Part shown: one piece after another, positions 49,185 through 58,286 of the stretch
Numbering within the stretch: the first letter of the stretch is position 1
How the letters are laid out: the number at the start of each line of letters is the position of its first letter
Assembly: GCA_029212745.1 (NCBI GenBank)
Contig: JARGOL010000006.1
Coordinates: 124,001 to 188,000, forward strand
Length of the DNA stretch: 64,000 nucleotides
Direction of reading: 5' to 3'
Source of the DNA: Alcanivoracaceae bacterium
Lineage (GTDB): Bacteria; Pseudomonadota; Gammaproteobacteria; Pseudomonadales; Alcanivoracaceae
Program-made: the position numbers and the translations under genes
Notes under the pieces: generated by a model
What the model saw: the letters and a program-made list of their open reading frames with translations, nothing else
Told to the model about the DNA's origin: nothing
Databases searched by the model: none

Positions 49185-50090
49185 ATGCGTTACCTTTTGA
49201 TTGCGGTGTTCAGCCTGTTGCCGGCCCTGACCGTGGCGAATGCGGCAGCGGAAACGGAGACGGCCAGCAACCCCTACACCGAGCTGTCGGCGCCGGAGCT
49301 TCGTCGCAAGATCGCGGCGGTGGACGAGATCTACAAGGAAAACTGGTACCAGGTGGAGCTGGTGGCGTTTTCCCGCCGCAGTGCCATCACCCAGGAATAC
49401 TGGCGCCTGGACAAGCGTCCCCAGCTGAATGCCGACAACGCCATTCACCCGGCCGCCGGCACACCTGCCACCCTGCCTGAGCAAAGCGATGCCATTGACC
49501 AGAAAGCGGCAGCCTCAGGCGCCTGGCGTGTCATCGACAATGCCGACATGTCGCTGGACAGCATGGCCACGCGCATGGCCGATAGCGGCGAATACCGCAT
49601 CCTGCTGCAGACGGCCTGGCGCCAACCGGTGCGCGAGCGCAGCGTGGCGTTCCCGGTCTACGTCCGCGGCGGTGACGCCATCGCGGTATTCCCCGAGCAG
49701 CCGGATGCTGATGGCACCCTGCCCACTGGCGCAGACAGCGCCGGGCAATCCGGCTTGCCGCCGCTGGAGCTGAACGAAGGCATCAACGACCCGATTGCAG
49801 AACAGATGCCCGACGCCCTGCAGGTGGACGCCACCGAACCGGAATTCCAGGCACTGCTGCGCATCCACCTGTCGCGTTACCTGCATATCGAGCCCGACGC
49901 CTGGTTCACCGATACCAGCGCCGACGGCCAGCGTTTCTGGGTCAACATCGACCAGAAGCGACGCATGCGCAGCGAGGAACTGCACTACCTGGATCACCCG
50001 CTGTTCGGCCTGCTGGTGCGACTGATGCCCTACGAGACTGACGAGCAGAAACAACTGGCGTTGATGGAAAAGGCGCTGAAGGCGAAGTAA
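49185..50090 (+). CDS. csiV: CsiV-family exported protein
   Basis: CsiV proteins are periplasmic partners of cell-envelope factors; the family was described around a D-amino-acid sensitive step in Vibrio. The 301-aa protein has a signal peptide (cleavage likely after about residue 21), the family block NWYQVELVAFSR and a C-terminal segment with the YLDHPLFG and IDQKRRMRSEELHYLDH motifs. It follows mfd after 22 bases, as in Pseudomonas, with a GGAGG site. The exact function in this organism is not known. Confidence 0.85.
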   Translation: MRYLLIAVFSLLPALTVANAAAETETASNPYTELSAPELRRKIAAVDEIYKENWYQVELVAFSRRSAITQEYWRLDKRPQLNADNAIHPAAGTPATLPEQSDAIDQKAAASGAWRVIDNADMSLDSMATRMADSGEYRILLQTAWRQPVRERSVAFPVYVRGGDAIAVFPEQPDADGTLPTGADSAGQSGLPPLELNEGINDPIAEQMPDALQVDATEPEFQALLRIHLSRYLHIEPDAWFTDTSADGQRFWVNIDQKRRMRSEELHYLDHPLFGLLVRLMPYETDEQKQLALMEKALKAK

Positions 50091-50177
50091 CGGCAGCAGA
50101 TTGCCGGGAGGGTTCGCGGCGTGCACGCCGCGCCTGCGGTCATCGAGGGTTGGCGGTTTGGTCAGGGTGTGGGGATG

Positions 50178-50328
50178 CCCTCACCCTGTCCCTCACCCTC
50201 ACCCTGACCCTCTCCCACCGGGAGAGGGGACTCTCGAGGAAGCGTGCAGGGACACTCCCCTCCCCACCCGACACCACAGCAATCAAAAAAACGCCCCCTC
50301 TCCCTCCGGGAGAGGGCCGGGGTGAGGG
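50178..50328. repeat. Inverted pair of REP-like elements
   Basis: The first copy has arms at 50208-50216 (CCCTCTCCC) and 50220-50228 and is preceded by repeated CCCTCACCCTG units. The second, in opposite orientation, has the same arms at 50296-50304 and 50308-50316 and is followed by CCGGGGTGAGGG. The pair sits in the 271-base gap between convergent csiV and mtnP and may act as a transcription end or mRNA stabiliser. A third copy is at 59503-59537. Confidence 0.8.
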
Positions 50329-50361
50329 CCCGCCAAACGGCTGCATCGCCCCTCGCCGCCG

Positions 50362-51676
<1,315 letters not shown>

Positions 51677-51680
<4 letters not shown>

Positions 51681-52783
51681 TGGCCCTCCCCCGCCGGCGC
51701 ATCGGCCGACTCGTTGAACACATGCAGCGTCCGTGTGGGGAAAGCGAACTCGGCGCCATGCTCTTCGACAATGGCCATCACCTTCAAAAGAATTTCCTGC
51801 TTGATCTCATGGAAGCGCACCCAATCCGTGGTCTTGGTAAAGGTGTAGATAAAGAACTCCAGGTGCGAGGCGCCGTAACTGTCGAAGTTCACCATCAGGG
51901 TGTGACCAGTCTCGATCTCCGGGTGGTTCTCCAGCATCTTGCGCACATCCTTGCAGATCGGCTCCATCAGGTGCCCATCGCTGTAGCGGATGCCGAGCTT
52001 TTCATAAATGCGGCGATTGAGCATGCGTGACGGGTTCTCCACCACGATGGAGGCAAACATGGAGTTGGGAATGTACAGCGGCCGCTTGTCGAACGTGCGG
52101 ATGCGCGTCAGCCGCCAGCCGATGTCCTCCACCGTGCCCTCGATGGCACGGTCCGGGGAGCGCACCCAGTCACCCACCTTGAAGGGCTTGTCCAGGTAGA
52201 TCATCAGGCCACCGAAGAAGTTGGCCAGCAGATCCTTGGCAGCAAAACCCACTGCCACGCCACCGACGCCACCAAAGGCCAGCACCCCGGAAATGGAGTA
52301 ACCCAGGGTCTGCAGGATGATCAGCAACGCCGTGATGATGACGGACACGCGCAACAGCTTGGCAATGGCCTTGGCCGTGGTCTTGTCCATGGGCTTGGAC
52401 AGACGCTCCGGATTAATGACGTTGGTTTCGGCAAACGAGATGAAGCGGGTAAAGAACATGGCGATGATAACAATATGCGCCACTTCCCGTGCTTGGGGCA
52501 GGTAGTTGAACAGCTCCGTCTCGGTGACGTTCTGCAGCACGCGCACGGCAAACGAAATACCGATGGTCCAGACAAACAGGCGCACCGGGATCCGGGCAGC
52601 CTCCAGCAAGGCGTCGTCCCACAGGCTTTCCGACTTGGCGACGATACGATCGGCCAGGTCAACCAGACGCATGAGGATGAAATTGCTCGCCACGGTCAGA
52701 AAGACGATGACAAACACCTGCGTCAGCCACACCTCGGTATCGGTGGACGGCTGAAAGAAACTGCTCAACTGAATGCTGTCCAT
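51677..52783 (-). CDS. MscS-family mechanosensitive channel
   Basis: The 368-aa protein has N-terminal transmembrane helices (about 21-45, 65-88, 100-120, 140-165) and the Gly/Ala-rich pore helix typical of MscS (GVLAFGGVGGVAVGFAAKDL), followed by the cytoplasmic beta domain with KPFKVGDWV. It probably protects against hypo-osmotic shock. It lies 3 bases after nagZ and overlaps hpt by 4 bases. Confidence 0.93.
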
Positions 52784-52786
52784 GGA

Positions 52787-53794
52787 TTACCCCAGCAGTT
52801 GTTGGGCCCGCGCTTGCGCATCGGCAAGCGCCAGGGACGAAGACGGTTGGCTGGCAGACAAGGTCGTGGCGGCCACCAGCGATGCATCAGGCTGCCATTG
52901 CTCGAGACTCTGTGCCACCTGCACAGCACCGGCACGGTCGTTGCAGACCAGCACCATGTCACACCCGGCACCCAGCGCGGCACGGGCACGGGCCGGGTAA
53001 TCACCGGCGAAGGCGGCGCCGGCCATGGCCAGGTCATCGGAGAAGATCACGCCCTTGAAGCCCAGTTCCTGGCGCAACACGTCCTGCAACCAGAAACGGG
53101 AAAACCCGGCCGGATTGTCATCCGCCGCCGTGTACACCACATGCGCAGGCATGATGCCTTTCAGGCGCGCCGCCAGGTGCTTGAACGGCAGCAGGTCCTG
53201 GGCGCGGATATCCGCCAGGGAACGCTCATCCACCGGCAGTTCCAGGTGCGAATCCGCCGCCACATGGCCATGCCCGGGGAAGTGCTTGCCGGTGGCCGCC
53301 ATGCCGGCATCCGCCATGCCATCAATGAATGCGCCGGCCAGTGCCACCACCTGCCCCGGCTCCCGGCCAAACGCCCGGTCGCCGATGACCTCGGAGTGAC
53401 CAAAGTCCAGGTCCAGCACCGGGGCAAAACTGATATCGATGCCGCAGTCCACCAGTTCGCTGGCCATCAACGCACCCAGCTGGCGGGCAGCCAGAGCGCC
53501 CTCGGCGCGATCACGGGCATACAGCTCGCCCAGCGCCGCCATGGGTGGCAGCCGTGTGAAGCCGTCACGGAAGCGCTGCACGCGCCCGCCTTCCTGGTCC
53601 ACGGCGATGAGAATATCGGGACGCACGGCACGGACGGCATCCACCAGCGCGCACAGCTGCGCACGGTCTTCGTAGTTGCGGGTAAAGAAGATCAGGCCGC
53701 CGGTGGCCGGGTGCGCCAGTAGCTCGCGGTCTTCGGCGGTGAGTTCGGTGCCGTCGATGTCGAGCATCAGGACGGGGGCAATGGCATCAGGCAT
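52787..53794 (-). CDS. nagZ: Beta-N-acetylglucosaminidase NagZ
   Basis: NagZ removes GlcNAc from recycled anhydro-muropeptides in the cytoplasm; its products can induce AmpC beta-lactamase. The 335-aa GH3 enzyme has [14 protein letters not shown] with the catalytic histidine loop and the nucleophile motif SDDLAM. It lies 8 bases after the LD-transpeptidase gene in the psrA operon. Confidence 0.96.
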   Translation of the reverse strand: MPDAIAPVLMLDIDGTELTAEDRELLAHPATGGLIFFTRNYEDRAQLCALVDAVRAVRPDILIAVDQEGGRVQRFRDGFTRLPPMAALGELYARDRAEGALAARQLGALMASELVDCGIDISFAPVLDLDFGHSEVIGDRAFGREPGQVVALAGAFIDGMADAGMAATGKHFPGHGHVAADSHLELPVDERSLADIRAQDLLPFKHLAARLKGIMPAHVVYTAADDNPAGFSRFWLQDVLRQELGFKGVIFSDDLAMAGAAFAGDYPARARAALGAGCDMVLVCNDRAGAVQVAQSLEQWQPDASLVAATTLSASQPSSSLALADAQARAQQLLG

Positions 53795-53802
53795 GACGGG
53801 CC

Positions 53803-54279
53803 TTATTCTTCGATGACGACGGGACAGCCCACGGTGACGCGATCAAACAGGTCGATGATATCGGCGTTGCGCATGCGCACACAGCCATGACTGCGCGGCA
53901 CGCCCATGGGTTCGCTGTCAGGTGTGCCGTGAATATAGATGAAGCGTCGCATGGAATCCACGGACCCGAGCCGGTTGCGGCCCGGCTCGCACCCGCTCAA
54001 CCAGAGGATACGTGACAGGATCCAGTCCCGGCCGGGATGGGCCTCAGCGAGCGCCGGGGAATACACCTCACCGGTGGGCCGGCGGCCGACAAACACGGCG
54101 TTCTCCGGCTGGCCGGCGCCGATGCGCGCACGAATGACGTGACTGCCGCGCGGCGTGCAATTGCTGCCTTCGGCCTCACCCGGGCCGTTGGCGGCTGTGG
54201 AGACCGGCCAGGTGGTCACCCCGCCCTGGTCATCGGTCAGGGTAAGGATCTGCTCGGCAATGCTGACGCGTATCTGCAT
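53803..54279 (-). CDS. L,D-transpeptidase catalytic-domain protein (YkuD)
   Basis: The 158-aa protein has the YkuD catalytic motif SHGCVRM with C133 and H131 and the upstream conserved [11 protein letters not shown] (H117). The family makes 3-3 crosslinks or attaches lipoproteins in peptidoglycan. No signal peptide is visible at the chosen start, which is odd for a periplasmic enzyme; no clear in-frame alternative was seen. It lies 5 bases after psrA and 8 bases before nagZ. Confidence 0.88.
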   Translation of the reverse strand: MQIRVSIAEQILTLTDDQGGVTTWPVSTAANGPGEAEGSNCTPRGSHVIRARIGAGQPENAVFVGRRPTGEVYSPALAEAHPGRDWILSRILWLSGCEPGRNRLGSVDSMRRFIYIHGTPDSEPMGVPRSHGCVRMRNADIIDLFDRVTVGCPVVIEE

Positions 54280-54284
54280 GGCAT

Positions 54285-54917
54285 TCAGGATGCCTGCACC
54301 GACGCGCGGATACCACCGGCCAGGAAGGCGATCAGGCGCTTGTCCACATCCCCTGGCCCGAGGTCATCACCGAAGTCGGCCTTGCAGATGGCACGCAGGC
54401 TGTCCATGCCCGAGAGGGTAAAGATGGTGGAGCCGAGGGCGAAGTGCACGCGCCAGAACAGTTCCATGGGCGAGACATCCGGCACCGCCTGCTGCAGGCG
54501 CATCAGGAAGCGGGTAAAGACATCGCCGTAACGCTCGCGCAGGAACTTGCGCAGGTGGCCCTGCCCCTGGGTGTAGCCCAGGCCGGACAGGCGGAAGAAG
54601 ATGGCCACGCGGCGGGCATCACCCTGCTGGGCCGCCACCGAAGTGTGCGACACCAGCGACAGCAGGGCTTCCAGGCTGACCTCGTCATCGGCCATGTCGC
54701 GCAGCTTTTCGTCCAGGCGCACACAGAAGGCCTCCAGGAAGCGCTGGAAAACGGCCTGTATCAGCGCCTCCTTGGAGCCGAAGTGGTAATTCACCGCCGC
54801 CAGGTTGACCCCTGCCTTGCTGGTGATGGCACGCAGGCTGGTCTCGGCAAAGCCTTTCTCGGCAAACAGGGCCTCGGCGGTATCCAGGATACGGTCAACG
54901 GTGGAGCTTGGTGGCAT
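54285..54917 (-). CDS. psrA: TetR-family transcriptional regulator PsrA
   Basis: PsrA senses long-chain fatty acids and controls beta-oxidation genes and, in Pseudomonas, rpoS; it represses itself. The 210-aa protein has the PsrA-type HTH block FAETSLRAITSKAGVNLAAVNYHFGSKEALIQ and a ligand domain. I chose ATG 54917 (MPPSSTVDRIL); the open frame upstream is longer but lacks similarity. It heads psrA-ldt-nagZ-mscS-hpt-mtnP. A perfect PsrA-type operator lies in the divergent upstream region at 54975-54988. Confidence 0.93.
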   Translation of the reverse strand: MPPSSTVDRILDTAEALFAEKGFAETSLRAITSKAGVNLAAVNYHFGSKEALIQAVFQRFLEAFCVRLDEKLRDMADDEVSLEALLSLVSHTSVAAQQGDARRVAIFFRLSGLGYTQGQGHLRKFLRERYGDVFTRFLMRLQQAVPDVSPMELFWRVHFALGSTIFTLSGMDSLRAICKADFGDDLGPGDVDKRLIAFLAGGIRASVQAS

Positions 54918-54974
54918 GGCAGGTCCCCAGCTGGCGCAACAGTCGGGCGCCATGGGCACCCGGATCAGCAAACA

Positions 54975-54988
54975 CAAACAAACGTTTG
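54975..54988. promoter_or_regulatory. PsrA operator match
   Basis: CAAAC, four bases (AAAC), then GTTTG matches the published PsrA consensus (G/C)AAAC-N2-4-GTTT(G/C). It contains the palindrome CAAACGTTTG at 54979-54988. It lies between divergent psrA and the reductase gene, so it can control both. Confidence 0.8.
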
Positions 54989-55113
54989 AAACGTCTGTAT
55001 GTTGGCGCAACCGCCCGGCCCGGGCAACCCTTCGCGCCGGCATCACACACAGGGGCGCGTGAAGGGTGTACCATGCCGCTTCACGTGAATAACCGCCCTG
55101 AGGGAGTCTTTCC

Positions 55114-56343
55114 ATGTCAGACAAGCCGTTCCAGATCGTCGTTTTCGGTGCCACCAGCTTTGTGGGCCAGATCATCTGCCAGTACCTGACAGACACCTAC
55201 GGCGTGGACGGCGACGTCAAATGGGCCGCCGCCGGGCGCAACCCGGACAAGCTGGAGCAGGTAAAGGCCTCCCTGGGCAGCAAGGCCGCCGCCCTGCCCC
55301 TGCTGCAGGCAGATGCCAATGACCCGGGCCAGCTGGCCGACCTGTGCAACATGACCGATGTGGTGCTCTCCACCGTCGGCCCCTATGCCCTGTACGGCGA
55401 GCCCATGGTGAAAGCCTGCGTGGAAACCGGCACCGACTATGTGGACCTCACCGGTGAAACCCAGTGGATCCGCGCCATGCTGCTCAAGTACGAAGCCAAG
55501 GCGAAAGAATCCGGCGCCCGCATCGTGAACTGCTGCGGCTTTGACTCCATCCCTTCCGACCTTGGCGTGCACTTCCTGCAGAAGCAGGCCCAGGAGCAGT
55601 TCGGCGCGCCCTGCACGCGCGTCAAGATGCGCGTCAAAGCCGCCAAAGGCGCCATGTCTGGCGGCACCGTGGCGAGCATGCTCAACATTGCCCAGGAAGC
55701 GGCAAAGGACAAGGAACTGCGCAAGCAGCTGGCCAACCCCTACGCCCTGTGCATCGACAATGCCGTAAGCAGCGAACGCCAGCCCGATGTGAAATCCGCC
55801 ACCTTTGATGACGACTTCGGCGTTTGGCTGGCCCCGTTCGTGATGGCCGCCATCAACACCCGTGTGGTGCACCGCTCCAACGCCCTGCTCAATGGCACCT
55901 ACGGCAACAACTTCGCCTACGACGAGGCCATGATCACCGGCAAAGGCACCAAGGGCTGGCTGGCGGCCCAGAGCATCACCGCTGCCATGGGCGGCTTCCT
56001 GGTGGCGTCCGTGATCAAGCCCACCCGCTGGCTGATGGAAAAGACCTTCCTGCCCGCCCCCGGCGAAGGCCCGAGCCCGGAAGCGCAAGAGAAAGGTTTC
56101 TACGACATCCGCCTCCATGGCATCACCGACAAGGGCGATGTGATTCGCACCAAGGTCACCGGTGACCGTGATCCGGGCTATGGCTCTACTGCGAAGATGA
56201 TTTCAGAGGCGGCGCTTTGCCTGGCAACGGAAACGCCGCGAACGCTCAAGCCTGGTGGCTTCTGGACGCCGGCAACGGCGCTGGGGGATAACCTGATTGA
56301 GCGGTTGGAGGCGAAGGCTGGCGTGCATTTCAGCGGGCAGTAA
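55114..56343 (+). CDS. Saccharopine dehydrogenase-family reductase (trans-acting enoyl reductase-like)
   Basis: The 409-aa protein has an N-terminal Rossmann nucleotide site (VVFGATSFVG), the STVGPYALYGEP block, DLTGETQWIR and a CCGFDSIPSDLG motif of the saccharopine dehydrogenase-like family. Some members act as trans-acting enoyl reductases in lipid synthesis; others are of unknown function. The ATG has GAGGGAG upstream. It diverges from psrA across a PsrA operator, hinting at a lipid-linked role. Its last 80 bases recur at 57504-57583. Confidence 0.85.
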   Translation: MSDKPFQIVVFGATSFVGQIICQYLTDTYGVDGDVKWAAAGRNPDKLEQVKASLGSKAAALPLLQADANDPGQLADLCNMTDVVLSTVGPYALYGEPMVKACVETGTDYVDLTGETQWIRAMLLKYEAKAKESGARIVNCCGFDSIPSDLGVHFLQKQAQEQFGAPCTRVKMRVKAAKGAMSGGTVASMLNIAQEAAKDKELRKQLANPYALCIDNAVSSERQPDVKSATFDDDFGVWLAPFVMAAINTRVVHRSNALLNGTYGNNFAYDEAMITGKGTKGWLAAQSITAAMGGFLVASVIKPTRWLMEKTFLPAPGEGPSPEAQEKGFYDIRLHGITDKGDVIRTKVTGDRDPGYGSTAKMISEAALCLATETPRTLKPGGFWTPATALGDNLIERLEAKAGVHFSGQ

Positions 56344-56347
56344 AGCT

Positions 56348-56374
56348 GCCCATTGTCCGTCAGGCACAATGGGC
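56348..56374 (+). terminator. Hairpin after the reductase gene
   Basis: Nine-base arms GCCCATTGT and ACAATGGGC flank a 9-nt loop 4 bases after the stop. There is no T run, so it may stabilise the mRNA end rather than terminate by itself. Confidence 0.45.
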
Positions 56375-56471
56375 GGATTCAGGTCCCGGCGCTTGGCGTG
56401 ACTGGCCCCGGTTGCTCCAGTCTCGCTCCATTACGATGGTGGCTCAGAACCCGGGGCCAGAACCCACGCCC

Positions 56472-56852
56472 TTATGCGGCGCTGCTGTCATGGTTGGAAC
56501 GGTGTTTGATCAGACTCTCCGCTGGAATCGAGAACCTGTCGTGGAGCCCCTCGATCATCCGGAGTGTCAAAGGACGTTTACGGGCCAGCACCTCGTAAAC
56601 CCGGTTCTTGCGCCCGATTACCGGTACCAGATCATCAACGGTAAGACCCTGCTGCTCCATCCTGAACTTGATCGCCTCAACCGGATCAGGGAAATCGACC
56701 GGATAATGCTGCCGCTCGTAGGCCTCAACCAACGTTACCAGGACATCCAGTCGATCCCCCTCCTCTGAACCAGCCTCCGCCGACATGAGGGATTCAATCT
56801 CCTTCAGTGTCGCCTGGTAGTCGGCTTCTGTCTTAACCGGACGGATGTCCAT
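56472..56852 (-). CDS. higA: HigA-family antitoxin
   Basis: HigA binds and neutralises HigB and represses the operon. The 126-aa protein has an N-terminal antitoxin part and a C-terminal XRE-type HTH (about 60-120) with EAIKFRMEQQGLTVDDLVPVIG. I chose ATG 56852 (MDIRPVKTEADY) with GAGGTG 7 bases upstream. It lies 8 bases after the toxin gene; toxin-first order is characteristic of higBA. It converges on the reductase gene. Confidence 0.93.
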   Translation of the reverse strand: MDIRPVKTEADYQATLKEIESLMSAEAGSEEGDRLDVLVTLVEAYERQHYPVDFPDPVEAIKFRMEQQGLTVDDLVPVIGRKNRVYEVLARKRPLTLRMIEGLHDRFSIPAESLIKHRSNHDSSAA

Positions 56853-56860
56853 AAAGCACC

Positions 56861-57163
56861 TCATACTGTCTGTGCATCAATCGCATCGTATTGCTTATGC
56901 GTGCCGATGAATCGAATGTACACGACGCGATAGGGGTAATTAATCCAGACCACGAGTCTGTATTTGTTGCCGGCAATGTTGAAAACCACCCGGCCATCCT
57001 TAAGGATGCTCGCGTTCGAAAATTGCGCCTTCACCTCATTTGGACTGGCCCAATCAGCCCTCAGCGCTTCCCGGTACCAGGCCAACCCGGGGTCGACGGA
57101 GTCGGCATATTCCGGGGCACTCGCCCAGAATGCCTTTAGCGTCGACAAAGCGATAATACGCAT
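56861..57163 (-). CDS. higB: HigB-family mRNA interferase toxin
   Basis: HigB toxins cut mRNA, often at the ribosome. The 100-aa protein has the family layout: MRIIALSTLKAFW start, NASILKDGRVVFNIAGNKYRLVVWI core and C-terminal RFIGTHKQYDAID with the KQYD region. I chose ATG 57163; it has no Shine-Dalgarno, but the promoter -10 ends 6 bases upstream, so a leaderless mRNA is expected. Upstream open frame is not part of the family. Confidence 0.92.
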   Translation of the reverse strand: MRIIALSTLKAFWASAPEYADSVDPGLAWYREALRADWASPNEVKAQFSNASILKDGRVVFNIAGNKYRLVVWINYPYRVVYIRFIGTHKQYDAIDAQTV

Positions 57164-57169
57164 AACACG

Positions 57170-57198
57170 AATATAGTCCCAAATTGGGACCAGTGCAA
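57170..57198 (-). promoter_or_regulatory. higBA promoter with operator in the spacer
   Basis: Minus-strand TTGCAC and TATATT are separated by exactly 17 bases. The spacer contains the 15-base inverted repeat 57176-57190 (GTCCCAA, one base, TTGGGAC), placed where HigA binding would block RNA polymerase. HigA binding is inferred from position. Confidence 0.75.
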
Positions 57199-57394
57199 TA
57201 TCAGCTTCTTCCTCAGGAACAATGGACCGCTGGAAATAATTGCGTAAGCGCACGGATCGATAGCGAAGGCTGGCACCAGCTGACGCCTGGGTTGTGTCAC
57301 GACATCCTCCCTGATATGCCCGAACACTCTCTAGCGTACCGGATCGGAAAGGGAGGGATACCCGTGATCGCCTAGCGCGCCGTGAGAGACGGAT
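57199..57394. other. Gene-free stretch upstream of higBA
   Basis: The 463 bases between the higB start and the next gene hold the higBA promoter, tandem repeats and a gene remnant. In this sub-stretch I see no convincing coding sequence, only short open frames without ribosome sites or recognisable protein features. Confidence 0.6.
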
Positions 57395-57411
57395 TAATCA
57401 GTGGGTATCCC
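57395..57411 (+). repeat. Degenerate third copy of the tandem unit
   Basis: TAATCAGTGGGTATCCC matches the first part of the unit repeated at 57447-57505 with three mismatches (AG for GA, A for G). Confidence 0.45.
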
Positions 57412-57446
57412 TGTCTATTCTTGCACTCTGCGCCCACGACACTCCG

Positions 57447-57505
57447 CTAATCGATGGGTGTCCCAGCTTTTGGGTCCCTAATCGATGGGTGTCCCAGCTT
57501 TTGGG
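57447..57505 (+). repeat. Two tandem 31-base repeats
   Basis: The unit starting CTAATCGATGGGTGTCCCAG runs 57447-57477 and again from 57478; 28 bases to 57505 are identical. Each copy contains GGGTGTCCC and ends in TTTTGGG. The second copy abuts the gene remnant at 57504-57583. Confidence 0.9.
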
Positions 57506-57583
57506 ACGCCGGCCACGGCGCTGGGGGATAACCTGATCACGCGGCTGGAGGCGAAGGCTGGGGTGCATTTTAGCGGGCAATAA
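57504..57583 (+). pseudogene. Remnant 3' end of a second saccharopine-dehydrogenase-like gene
   Basis: These 80 bases align without gaps to 56264-56343, the end of the intact reductase gene, with 8 mismatches. Read in the same frame they encode the last 26 residues and the TAA stop; six of the seven changed codons are synonymous and one changes Glu to Thr. This pattern is expected from an old functional paralogue that was later lost except for its tail, not from a fresh duplication. Confidence 0.85.
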
Positions 57584-57626
57584 TCACCTGCCTCTTTCAT
57601 GGTAAGAAACCGGCGCCAATGCTAAC

Positions 57627-58235
57627 TCAGGCATTGCTTTCATGCCGCTCTGCAGGGTTGGCATTGGCACCCATTTTCTGAACAAGCCGAACAACCGACT
57701 GCACCTTACTCGCGTTCATAGGGCAGATAATCAGCATTCCGTTTGGCCCAATCTCACCGCTGCATTGACTACCATGAAGCTGACCCAGGACTTCTCTGAC
57801 AAACTTCCTCACGCCATCCGCACGACCAGAAGAAGAACGCCAGCCACTCATTTCAGGTATCTCGCGCGTAACAGGCTTTCCGTACCCAACATCAAAATAT
57901 CGAGAAACTTCAGATGTAAGACAGCAGACAGACTGGGCGTTACGGATTAACGGAGAGAACACAAAAACCATCTCTTTTTCGTAACCAGGAACCCCCGTCA
58001 CAAAACCTGCAACCCCCGCGCATAGACCTTGAGAGCCGGGGATTCGAAAGCACTTCGATTCATGTATTGTAATCAAAAGCGATAAATCAAACGATGAAGA
58101 TTCAGGGAGGCGATCAGCTCTTTCAGCTTCCAAACCAGAAAAAACTTCATCTATGCTGCTTCTTCTCACTCTCCGGTAGACCAAGAAACCGACAGCACAA
58201 AATATCACCAATGCTAGAAAAATTGCGTCATTCAT
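57627..58235 (-). CDS. Orphan membrane-anchored protein 1
   Basis: I do not recognise this 202-aa protein. Residues about 4-21 form one transmembrane helix followed by a basic stop-transfer stretch (RRVRRSS), so the remaining roughly 175 residues are probably cytoplasmic. It has several cysteines, including SVCCLTSE and the segment GSQCSGEIG. Base composition is visibly more AT-rich than the flanking genes, a sign of recent acquisition. It is 51 bases after a second orphan of the same design on the same strand. Confidence 0.7.
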   Translation of the reverse strand: MNDAIFLALVIFCAVGFLVYRRVRRSSIDEVFSGLEAERADRLPESSSFDLSLLITIHESKCFRIPGSQGLCAGVAGFVTGVPGYEKEMVFVFSPLIRNAQSVCCLTSEVSRYFDVGYGKPVTREIPEMSGWRSSSGRADGVRKFVREVLGQLHGSQCSGEIGPNGMLIICPMNASKVQSVVRLVQKMGANANPAERHESNA

Positions 58236-58286
58236 TGGTCACACCTGCTTTCGTTGCGCTCAATCTCCAGGATGATTCCAGGCAGA

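Noticed and set aside
57184-57375. Possible 63-aa gene upstream of higB
   Set aside because: It starts inside the higBA promoter region, has no ribosome site and no recognisable features.
57447-57505. Start of a CRISPR array
   Set aside because: Two adjacent units with only 3 bases between identical parts leave no room for spacers, and no cas genes are nearby.
56264-57583. Integrative element with attL/attR repeats
   Set aside because: No integrase is present, and the mainly synonymous differences fit a diverged paralogue tail better than an attachment-site duplication; not fully excluded.
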